A stretch of DNA of 5,046 nt from CANJXF01 sp043775015 (GTDB taxonomy: Bacteria > Verrucomicrobiota > Verrucomicrobiia > Limisphaerales > CANJXF01): positions 1 through 5,046 of the forward strand of contig JAYVSV010000015.1 of the NCBI GenBank assembly GCA_043775015.1, written 5' to 3'. The notes below the pieces were generated by a model that was not told where the DNA came from, did not search any database, and saw nothing but the letters and a program-made list of their open reading frames with translations. The position numbers and the translations under genes are program-made. Positions within the stretch are counted from its first letter, which is position 1. Each line of letters begins with the position of its first letter. This document shows, in pieces, positions 1 to 4,702 of this stretch.

Positions 1-2
1 TT

Positions 3-914
3 TATCATGTGATCAATCGCGGGGACCGGCGTGAACCCATTTTCAAGACGGACAAAGATCGGGAGTTGTTCGTGGAAACTCTCGGAGAGGTCTGCGCCAA
101 GACCGGCTGGCAGGTTCACGCCTATTGTTTGATGGGTAATCATTTTCATTTGGTGGCGGAAACGCCGAGGGCCAATCTGGCGGCGGGCATGAGATGGTTT
201 TTAGGCACTTACACCTCGCGCTTTAACCGCCGGCACAAATATGCCGGCCATTTGTTCAGCGGCCGCTACAAATCACTGGTGGTGGACGGCAGCGGGACAG
301 GTTATCTCAAAAGCGTGTGTAATTATGTGCATTTGAATCCGGCGCGGGCGAAATTGCTCAAGCCTGGGCAGCTATTGGCGGAGTATCGTTGGAGCAGTTG
401 GCCGGAGTATTTGAAAAGTCCCGGGAAGCGCCCGCCGTGGCTGCGAGTGGATCGGTTGTTGGGAGAATCGGGGATCAGGGCGGACAACATCGCCGGGCGG
501 CGGCAACTGGAGCAGGCGGTGGAGCAGAGAAAAGAACTGGAAAGAAGCCAGGAGAACGGCGATTGGAAAAGGTTGAGGCGCGGTTGGTGCTGGGGGCCGA
601 AGGAATTCCGGGAGCAATTGCTGGAGTGGATCGGAGAGAAGCAAAGCAAAGCGCATTATGGGGAGGAATTGAGGGAATCGGATGAGCAGAAAGCGCAGCG
701 GCTGGTCGCGGATATGTTGCGCCGGGACGGATGGACGGAGGCGGAGTTGAAGACGTGCCGGAAAGGCGATGGGAAGAAAACACGCATGGCAGCTCGATTG
801 CGGAAAGAGACGACGATGACGTGGCACTGGATCGCGCAGCGATTGGAGATGGGTCACTGGCGAACCGCGTTCAATGCGACTCGATCAAAAGTGGCGAACA
901 GAAAGAAAACATGA
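3..914 (+). CDS. REP-associated tyrosine transposase (RAYT, Y1/HUH family), 5'-truncated by window edge
   Basis: This is a single-strand DNA transposase of the IS200/IS605-like Y1 superfamily, of the RAYT class that acts on REP palindromes. Counting from the GTG at position 9, the HUH motif is H45-F-H47 in GNHFHLVAE, and the likely catalytic tyrosine is Y106 in NYVHLNP, followed by ARAKLL as usual. The real start lies outside the window. The frame is open to the left edge and reads Y-H before V-I-N-R-G-D-R-R, matching the conserved YHVINRG that normally sits about 10-15 residues after the start, so the GTG at 9 is an internal Val. The C-terminal half (roughly residues 130-301) is charged and ends in a helix-turn-helix-like segment (TMTWHWIAQRLEMGHWRTAFNATR), as in long RAYTs. 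The coding strand is G-rich, with many GGA, GCG and GAG codons, unlike the C-richer neighbours, which suggests separate acquisition. The family call is firm. Activity cannot be judged without the N-terminus. Confidence 0.93.
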   Translation, partial: YHVINRGDRREPIFKTDKDRELFVETLGEVCAKTGWQVHAYCLMGNHFHLVAETPRANLAAGMRWFLGTYTSRFNRRHKYAGHLFSGRYKSLVVDGSGTGYLKSVCNYVHLNPARAKLLKPGQLLAEYRWSSWPEYLKSPGKRPPWLRVDRLLGESGIRADNIAGRRQLEQAVEQRKELERSQENGDWKRLRRGWCWGPKEFREQLLEWIGEKQSKAHYGEELRESDEQKAQRLVADMLRRDGWTEAELKTCRKGDGKKTRMAARLRKETTMTWHWIAQRLEMGHWRTAFNATRSKVANRKKT

Positions 915-918
915 CATT

Positions 919-940
919 AGTAAGCTCCGACCCCTTTGAC
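919..940 (+). repeat. Possible right-end sequence of the RAYT unit
   Basis: After the transposase stop codon the sequence reads AAGCTCCGACCCCTTTGAC, running directly up to the next start codon. CCGACCCCTTTG-type tails recur beside Y1 transposase genes in my memory of such loci, so this may be the right boundary of the inserted unit. The left boundary is outside the window and cannot be compared. It forms no strong hairpin by itself. This is inference only. Confidence 0.3.
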
Positions 941-942
941 CA

Positions 943-2247
943 ATGAACATCATCCAAATCACACCGGGCGCGGGCGCGATGTTTTGCGGCGGATGTTTTC
1001 GCGACAACGCGCTGGTCGCTGCGCTGCGCAAACTCGGGCACTCGACTTTGATGATGCCGCTCTATCTTCCGCTCACTCTTGATGAGGCGGATCAAAGCGA
1101 GGGCACCCCGATCTTTTTTGGTGGCATCAATGTTTATCTCGAACAGAAATCCAAGTGGTATCGCGACGCGCCGAATTGGCTGCACCGTTTGTTCGCATCC
1201 CCATTTTTACTGAAGCAGGCGGCTGGGTTCGCAGGGAAAACCCGCCCGCAAGACCTCGGCGCGCTGACGCTCTCGATGATCCAAGGTGAAGAAGGAAATC
1301 AAGCGCGCGAACTCGACCAACTGATCGATTGGCTGAAAGCGAACCCAAAGCCCGACGTCATTTCGCTCTCGAACGCTTTGCTCATCGGTATGGCGCGACG
1401 ACTCAAAAAGGAATTGGGCGTGCCGATTGTTTGTTCGCTGCAAGGTGAAGATTCCTTTCTCGATTCCCTGCCGATAAGCCACCGGGAATTGGCGTGGAAA
1501 ACCTTGTCGGAACGCGCTGCGGATGTGGACTTGTTTATTGCTCCCAGCAAATATTTTGGCGAGCTGATGTCGAAACGCCTCGGCATCCCAGATGATCGAA
1601 TTCGCGTCATCTACAACGGAATCAATCTCGAAGGGTATGAGGAAGTTCAAGGTTCAAAGGTCGATGTTCAAAGTTTAAACGTGCCGACGCTTGGCTATTT
1701 CGCGCGGATGTGCCCGGAAAAAGGTTTGGATATTCTCGTCGATGCGTTTATCGCGTTGAAAAAGCGCAACGAATTTAAAAATCTAAAATTGAAAATCGGC
1801 GGCGGTTGCGGCCCATCAGACGAACCATTCGTCGCAAAGATGCGCGACAGGTTGAGCGCAAATAATCTTTCGAGCGCCGTGGAATTTTTTCCGAATCTCA
1901 CGCGCGCGGCCAAGCAGGATTTCTTCAAATCGCTCACGCTTTTTTCCGTTCCAGCTCCGTATGGCGAAGCGTTCGGGCTTTACATCATCGAAGCGCTCGC
2001 CTCGGGTATTCCCGTGGTTCAGCCGCAGCAGGCTTCCTTCCCGGAATTGATTGAAGCGACGGGCGGTGGATTGCTTTGCGAACCGAACTCGACGTCGCTT
2101 GCGGAGACGATTGCCCAATTACTTTCGAATCCGGCGCAACTTCGTTCGCTCGGTGAAGCCGGACGCAAAGCGGTTCAGGAAAATTTCAGCGTGGAAAAAA
2201 TGGCGCAGGAAACGGTGGCGGTATTTTCGCGCCTTCCTCGTCTTTGA
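943..2247 (+). CDS. Glycosyltransferase, family 4-like (GT-B fold, retaining)
   Basis: At 434 aa this is the usual length for a GT4-type glycosyltransferase, a cytoplasmic or membrane-peripheral enzyme that moves a sugar from a nucleotide-sugar donor to an acceptor such as a lipid or polysaccharide precursor. The N-terminal Rossmann domain starts MNIIQITPGAGAMFCGGCFRDNALVAALRKLGH. The interdomain region holds IAPSKYFGELMSKRLGIPDDRIRVIYNGI (about 199-227). The C-terminal donor-binding domain starts at GYFARMCPEKGLDIL, with the expected basic residues R255 and K260. It contains the EX7E signature (E342 to E350 in EAFGLYIIE), then ALASGIPVV and a final helix, ENFSVEKMAQETVAVF. Oddities are a CGGC motif (C15, C18) in the N-terminal glycine loop and a linker (about 235-246) made of 7-bp DNA repeats. 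The ATG at 943 has no visible Shine-Dalgarno and sits 28 nt after the RAYT stop, so its native promoter may have been displaced. Donor and acceptor cannot be read from the sequence. Confidence 0.93.
   Translation: MNIIQITPGAGAMFCGGCFRDNALVAALRKLGHSTLMMPLYLPLTLDEADQSEGTPIFFGGINVYLEQKSKWYRDAPNWLHRLFASPFLLKQAAGFAGKTRPQDLGALTLSMIQGEEGNQARELDQLIDWLKANPKPDVISLSNALLIGMARRLKKELGVPIVCSLQGEDSFLDSLPISHRELAWKTLSERAADVDLFIAPSKYFGELMSKRLGIPDDRIRVIYNGINLEGYEEVQGSKVDVQSLNVPTLGYFARMCPEKGLDILVDAFIALKKRNEFKNLKLKIGGGCGPSDEPFVAKMRDRLSANNLSSAVEFFPNLTRAAKQDFFKSLTLFSVPAPYGEAFGLYIIEALASGIPVVQPQQASFPELIEATGGGLLCEPNSTSLAETIAQLLSNPAQLRSLGEAGRKAVQENFSVEKMAQETVAVFSRLPRL
1645..1679 (+). repeat. Five 7-bp tandem units inside the glycosyltransferase gene
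   Basis: Five consecutive heptamers can be read: GTTCAAG (1645), GTTCAAA (1652), GGTCGAT (1659, degenerate), GTTCAAA (1666) and GTTTAAA (1673). They encode about a dozen residues, V-Q-G-S-K-V-D-V-Q-S-L-N, in the linker between the two GT-B domains, where extra length is tolerated. The phasing is seen directly. That it arose as a repeat insertion is inferred. Confidence 0.7.
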
Positions 2248-2294
2248 GTGCCACTGCGACATCCCTGCGGAAAGACGCGGGCTTTTCTTTCGTA

Positions 2295-2362
2295 AGGAGC
2301 GCCGGTTTGCAACCAGCTTATGCGCGTCTCTCACCCAAAGCCGGTTGCAAACCGGCGCTCCT
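2295..2362. repeat. REPIN-like inverted pair A (GGAG head)
   Basis: Left arm 2295-2314 (AGGAGCGCCGGTTTGCAACC) and right arm 2343-2362 are a perfect 20-bp inverted repeat. After one mismatch, four more pairs form (2316-2319 with 2338-2341), leaving an 18-nt loop (2320-2337). Each arm is also a palindrome: the right one folds GCCGGTT-GCA-AACCGGC (2340-2356), and the left one does the same with one mismatch. A GGAG tetranucleotide (2296-2299) and its complement CTCC (2358-2361) mark the outer feet, as in REP sequences acted on by RAYTs. No T-run follows on either strand, so it is a poor intrinsic terminator, though it could protect the glycosyltransferase mRNA 3' end. The translated arms give spurious peptides of the AGLQPA/AGCKPAL type. 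Confidence 0.85.
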
Positions 2363-2390
2363 CACAAATCAGGTGTGCCAGATTTTTCCA

Positions 2391-2418
2391 TCGCAAATCG
2401 CAAACCAAAAATCTAAAA
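2391..2418 (+). repeat. 7-bp tandem repeat upstream of the thioesterase
   Basis: Four heptamers run in register: TCGCAAA (2391), TCGCAAA (2398), CCAAAAA (2405) and TCTAAAA (2412). TCCCGCC then occupies one more 7-nt step before the ATG at 2426. The first two units are identical and the rest have drifted. The tract fills the place where a ribosome binding site would be and contains no Shine-Dalgarno, so it forms the A-rich leader of the thioesterase gene. Confidence 0.55.
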
Positions 2419-2425
2419 TCCCGCC

Positions 2426-2872
2426 ATGCCTTCCGAATTTAAAATCGTACGCCGCGTGGAATTTTCCGACACCGACATGGTCGGCATCATGCATTATTCC
2501 AATTTCTTCCGGTTCATGGAAACGGCGGAACACGGGTTTTTTCGTTCGCTCGGCTTTTCCATTGTCTCGCGCACGACTGAACCGCCGGTCGGTTGGCCGC
2601 GCGTTCATGCGGAATGCGATTACAAACAGCCGCTCCGGTTCGAAGATGAAGTGGAAGTGCAATTGCTCGTCTCGGAGAAGCGATCCAAATCGCTCAGCTA
2701 CGTTTTCCATTTTCGAAAAATCAACGTAACGCCAGTCGTGGAAGTCGCGCGTGGTTTATTGACGGTGGTCTGCGTAACTCATCACGAAGGCGGGAAAATG
2801 TCTGCGTGCTCCATTCCAAAAAATATCGCCGATAAAATTGAAGTTGCGCCGAAGGAATTGCTGAAAATGTAG
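2426..2872 (+). CDS. Hotdog-fold acyl-CoA thioesterase (4-hydroxybenzoyl-CoA thioesterase / YbgC-like)
   Basis: At 148 aa it is full length for the single-domain 4HBT family, cytoplasmic enzymes that usually work as tetramers and hydrolyse acyl-CoA or aryl-CoA thioesters. The signature VEFSDTDMVGIMHYSNFFRFMETAE lies at residues 11-34. D17 aligns with the catalytic aspartate of the DxxG(I/V) motif, and Y24/N26 with the conserved HxxY/N positions, at the start of the long hotdog helix. The rest gives the expected beta strands (ECDYKQPLRFEDEVEVQLLV, SLSYVFHFRKI, VARGLLTVVCVT). Its substrate is not evident: aryl-CoA, long-chain acyl-CoA, or DHNA-CoA of menaquinone synthesis are all possible for this family. 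The ATG at 2426 is the only good start, preceded by an A-rich 7-bp repeat tract instead of a Shine-Dalgarno. The stop TAG (2870-2872) is part of the downstream palindrome. Confidence 0.9.
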   Translation: MPSEFKIVRRVEFSDTDMVGIMHYSNFFRFMETAEHGFFRSLGFSIVSRTTEPPVGWPRVHAECDYKQPLRFEDEVEVQLLVSEKRSKSLSYVFHFRKINVTPVVEVARGLLTVVCVTHHEGGKMSACSIPKNIADKIEVAPKELLKM

Positions 2873-2937
2873 CGGCGCGTCTGTGACCACTGCATTTTAA
2901 CCTTCCAATCAGCGGCGGTCACAGACGCGCCGCTACA
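2864..2937 (-). terminator. Possible intrinsic terminator of the lipoprotein gene, formed by pair B
   Basis: Read on the minus strand, the 21-bp GC-rich hairpin begins 7 nt after the lipoprotein stop codon and is followed at once by TTTTC (complement of 2863-2867). That is a short U-tract, so termination may be partial. On the plus strand the bases after the hairpin are AAAGAAAATC, so there it would act as a transcript-end stabiliser at best. Confidence 0.4.
2868..2937. repeat. REPIN-like inverted pair B (GTAG head)
   Basis: Arms 2868-2888 and 2917-2937 form a perfect 21-bp inverted repeat containing GTAGCGGCGCGTCTGTGACC. After one mismatch the stem continues for four more positions (one a G-T pair), leaving an 18-nt loop (2894-2911). 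This is the same architecture as pair A with different sequence. The right arm itself folds (GCGGCG at 2912-2917 with CGCCGC at 2928-2933), and the left arm folds imperfectly. GTAG (2869-2872) and CTAC (2933-2936) mark the feet, as in RAYT-associated REPs. It fills nearly the whole gap between the convergent thioesterase and lipoprotein genes and supplies the thioesterase stop codon. Confidence 0.87.
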
Positions 2938-2944
2938 AAGAAAA

Positions 2945-3373
2945 TCAATACGTTGGACGTGGCTGCATCGACCAACTTTTCACCACGCCATTGGCAAAGA
3001 GGATTTCAGCACTCACGTAATCCCGGGGAATGTAATCAAATTGTAAACGCTCGGACGGAATGCCGCGATGGTATCCGCCGCGCGAACCAGTCCAATAACG
3101 TTGTTCCTGCAGGTAGGAGCCGTAGAAAAGCCAGCGCGTCAGCTCGCCTTGTTCGTTCGCTGATTTTAAAACTTCCGAAGGCGGTCCCCACGCGATGTAA
3201 ACGGCGTCTTGCGACATACCGATTTTTATCTGCCCTTGGTCAACGGCTGCTTTGAAATCGGGCGACAAAACGTTGTAGGCCGCTAACCGTTCGGTGCGGC
3301 GTTTGTCAAAATTTTTGGCGGTGGAGGCGCATCCAACGAGGAGCAAACTTAGGCAAAGAAATAATAATTTCAC
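2945..3373 (-). CDS. Small BamE/SmpA-like lipoprotein
   Basis: This 142-aa protein has a short lipoprotein signal, MKLLFLCLSLLLVGC, with cleavage expected before C15 (lipobox L-V-G-C). The residue after the cysteine is Ala, not Asp, which favours sorting to the outer membrane. The segment IKIGMSQDAVYIAWGPPSEVLKS (49-71) matches the helix-turn-helix start of BamE/OmlA-type domains (GMs..eV..a.G.P). A strand, LTRWLFYG, follows, then a Gly/Tyr/Arg-rich insert (YWTGSRGGYHRG, 93-104) and closing strands (LQFDYI, VSAEILFANGVVKSWS). The start codon is GTG (3371-3373). An upstream in-frame stop (3404-3406) allows little extension, and no clear Shine-Dalgarno is visible. It may be an envelope-associated scaffold protein. 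A genuine BAM-complex role is not shown, since many unrelated small lipoproteins carry this fold. Confidence 0.8.
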   Translation of the reverse strand: MKLLFLCLSLLLVGCASTAKNFDKRRTERLAAYNVLSPDFKAAVDQGQIKIGMSQDAVYIAWGPPSEVLKSANEQGELTRWLFYGSYLQEQRYWTGSRGGYHRGIPSERLQFDYIPRDYVSAEILFANGVVKSWSMQPRPTY

Positions 3374-3412
3374 AATAATGAGACGCTTCGGATTCCGAGA
3401 GATTCATACGTA

Positions 3413-3432
3413 AATTGGACGACAATCCAATT
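3413..3432. promoter_or_regulatory. Small inverted repeat in a divergent intergenic region
   Basis: AATTGGA (3413-3419) and TCCAATT (3426-3432) form a perfect 7-bp inverted repeat around CGACAA. It lies midway between the divergent lipoprotein (start 3373) and membrane-protein (start 3467) genes and touches the proposed -35 box of the latter, as an operator would. A repeat this short can occur by chance. Confidence 0.3.
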
Positions 3433-3459
3433 GAAGTAAAGCCCGCCTCTGCATAGACT
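3431..3459 (+). promoter_or_regulatory. Candidate sigma70-like promoter for the membrane-protein/ligase pair
   Basis: TTGAAG (3431-3436) and TAGACT (3454-3459) are spaced by exactly 17 nt, and each matches four of six consensus bases. Transcription would begin about 7 nt later, at or next to the ATG at 3467, giving a leaderless mRNA. This fits the lack of any Shine-Dalgarno before that ATG (the preceding bases are CCCCTCC). Confidence 0.3.
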
Positions 3460-3466
3460 CCCCTCC

Positions 3467-3991
3467 ATGAACTGGCTTGTTTTTGCATTGATGACGGTTG
3501 TCACGTGGGGTGTTTATGGTGTTTTCCTTCACACCGGGCAGACAAATATGGGCGATCCGGTGAACGGTCGTTACAAAGCGTTTCTCTTTGTCGGCCTGGC
3601 TTATTTTCTCACGGCGGTAATCGCGCCGCTGGCGCTGCTGATTTTTAAAGGAGCGTCGTGGAGTTTTCCGGCAAAAGGAATGGCGTGGTCACTGGTCGCT
3701 GGAATCGTCGGCGCAATCGGCGCGTTCGGCGTGTTGCTCGCGTTCGGCGCGAAAGGCACGCCCGCCGTGGTAATGTCGATTGTTTTTGCCGGAGCGCCGA
3801 TCGTGAACGCGGCCTATTCCATCTGGCAGCATCCGCCCGCCGGCGGTTTGGCGTCCATCAAACCGCAGTTTTTCGCGGGGATTGTGCTGGCGGCAATCGG
3901 CGGTTGTCTTGTGACCTTCTACAAACCAAATCCGCCTGCGGCAAAACCAGCGCCGACCCAAACGACTTCTGCCAAACCAAATCAAAGTTGA
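3467..3991 (+). CDS. Five-helix EamA/DMT-like integral membrane protein
   Basis: This 174-aa inner-membrane protein has five predicted helices, at about 2-20, 38-60, 72-94, 97-119 and 134-152, followed by a Pro/Ala/Thr-rich hydrophilic tail (153-174, KPNPPAAKPAPTQTTSAK). The pattern MNWLVFALMTVVTWGVYGVFLH, the Gly-rich third helix (GIVGAIGAFGVLLAFGAKG), and a fourth helix starting TPAVVMSIVFAGAPIVNA resemble one EamA repeat of the drug/metabolite transporter superfamily. Full DMT carriers have ten helices in two such repeats, so this half-size protein would have to dimerise or serve another role. The substrate is unknown. Its TGA stop is separated from the next ATG by one base, so it is probably co-translated with the ligase. 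The start has no Shine-Dalgarno. The membrane call is firm and the family call is moderate. Confidence 0.8.
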   Translation: MNWLVFALMTVVTWGVYGVFLHTGQTNMGDPVNGRYKAFLFVGLAYFLTAVIAPLALLIFKGASWSFPAKGMAWSLVAGIVGAIGAFGVLLAFGAKGTPAVVMSIVFAGAPIVNAAYSIWQHPPAGGLASIKPQFFAGIVLAAIGGCLVTFYKPNPPAAKPAPTQTTSAKPNQS

Positions 3992-3992
3992 A

Positions 3993-4601
3993 ATGTTTGC
4001 GGGGTTCGCCAGTCGTGAGGAAATCGTGGCGCAACAATTTGCGAAGCTCGGTGAATTAATTTCCGCACTGATTCCGGCGAATCGCTTTTACACAAAAAAA
4101 CTTTCTGGAATCGACTCACCGTTTTCCAGCCTGGAGGATTTCTCGCGGAAAATCCCGTTCACCACGAAGCCAGAGATGGTTGCCGATCAGGAAAAAAATC
4201 CGCCTTACGGAACGAACCTGACTTTCCCGCTCGAACGCTACACCCGCTTCCACCAAACCAGCGGCACGACCGGCACGCCATTGCGCTGGCTCGACACGCC
4301 GGAAAACTGGGAATGGATGACCCAAAACTGGATGACTATTTTTCGCGCGGCAAAAATCGGAGCGAACGATAAAATTTATTTCGCATTTTCATTCGGACCG
4401 TTCATCGGCTTCTGGCTCGCGTTCGATGCCGCGCAAAAATTGGGATCGCTCTGCTTTCCTGGCGGTGGATTGAGCAGCGAAGCACGATTGAAAGCAATTT
4501 TGGAAAATGAAATCACGGTTCTTTGCTGCACTCCAACGTATGCGCTACGATTGGCGGAAATCGCTAGGTTTGGAGTTCCGCCTTCAGGCGGCGAGGCGTA
4601 G
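3993..4601 (+). CDS. PaaK-like AMP-binding acyl-CoA ligase, N-terminal half only (probable pseudogene)
   Basis: It resembles phenylacetate-CoA ligase/coenzyme F390 synthetase-type adenylating enzymes, which form an acyl-AMP and then an acyl-CoA. The ATP-binding loop is RFHQTSGTTGTPLRW (85-99; S90-G-T-T-G94), preceded by LEDFSRKIPFTTKPEMV (47-63), typical of PaaK. Then come FAFSFGPFIGFWLAFDAAQKLG and ITVLCCTPTYALRLAEIA (174-191). Family members run to about 430 residues. This one stops at 202, lacking the second half of the adenylation core and the mobile C-terminal domain, so it should not be active. The last 11 residues (RFGVPPSGGEA) and the TAG stop come from the REPIN-like repeat starting at 4568. 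No continuation of the ligase is visible after the repeat. It starts one base after the membrane protein's stop, so the two were probably one operon. Confidence 0.85.
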   Translation: MFAGFASREEIVAQQFAKLGELISALIPANRFYTKKLSGIDSPFSSLEDFSRKIPFTTKPEMVADQEKNPPYGTNLTFPLERYTRFHQTSGTTGTPLRWLDTPENWEWMTQNWMTIFRAAKIGANDKIYFAFSFGPFIGFWLAFDAAQKLGSLCFPGGGLSSEARLKAILENEITVLCCTPTYALRLAEIARFGVPPSGGEA

Positions 4602-4684
4602 TACGTCGCGAGGGAGCGCTTGATGATTTCCACGCGTGCTGCCCGTGCGTATGCCCCGGACCGCCTAAAGGCGGGACTCCGAAC
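4568..4684. repeat. REPIN-like inverted pair C (GGAG head)
   Basis: Left arm GGAGTTCCGCCTTCAGGCGG (4572-4591) and right arm 4661-4680 are inverted copies matching at 18 of 20 bases. Partial pairing extends out to 4568 and 4684. Each arm is itself a palindrome: CCGCCT-TC-AGGCGG on the left (4578-4591) and CCGCCT-AA-AGGCGG on the right (4661-4674). The outer feet are GGAG (4572-4575) and CTCC (4677-4680). The 69-nt interior shows no gene. At about 117 bp this has the size and plan of a classical REPIN. It provides the last codons and the stop of the broken ligase, and it ends 18 nt from the stop codon of the convergent DNA repair gene. Confidence 0.87.
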
Positions 4685-4702
4685 TCTGCCCGCGGGCACG
4701 CG

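Noticed and set aside
9..11. GTG as the transposase start codon
   Set aside because: The open frame continues to the left edge and encodes Y-H just before V-I-N-R-G, the conserved internal YHVINRG of the family, so the true start is outside the window.
475..857. Long minus-strand frames opposite the transposase
   Set aside because: They are Pro/Ser/Arg-rich shadows caused by the G-rich coding strand, with no start signal or recognisable motif.
2295..2362. Pair A as an intrinsic terminator of the glycosyltransferase gene
   Set aside because: The hairpin is strong, but no T-run follows it on either strand.
2244..2729. A 161-codon plus-strand frame overlapping the thioesterase
   Set aside because: Its first part is translated palindrome (AGLQPA / AGCKPAL) and the rest is an out-of-frame reading of the well-supported thioesterase.
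2295..2937. CRISPR array or attachment sites
   Set aside because: The repeats are inverted pairs of different sequence, not regularly spaced direct repeats, and no cas or integrase gene is present.
2426..4601. A single aromatic-degradation operon (thioesterase plus phenylacetate-CoA ligase)
   Set aside because: An opposite-strand lipoprotein gene and a palindrome separate them, the ligase is broken, and no other pathway gene is present.
4688..4697. Perfect 10-bp palindrome GCCCGCGGGC near the end of the DNA repair gene
   Set aside because: It is short and GC-only, so chance is likely in this base composition, and it has no partner elsewhere in the window.
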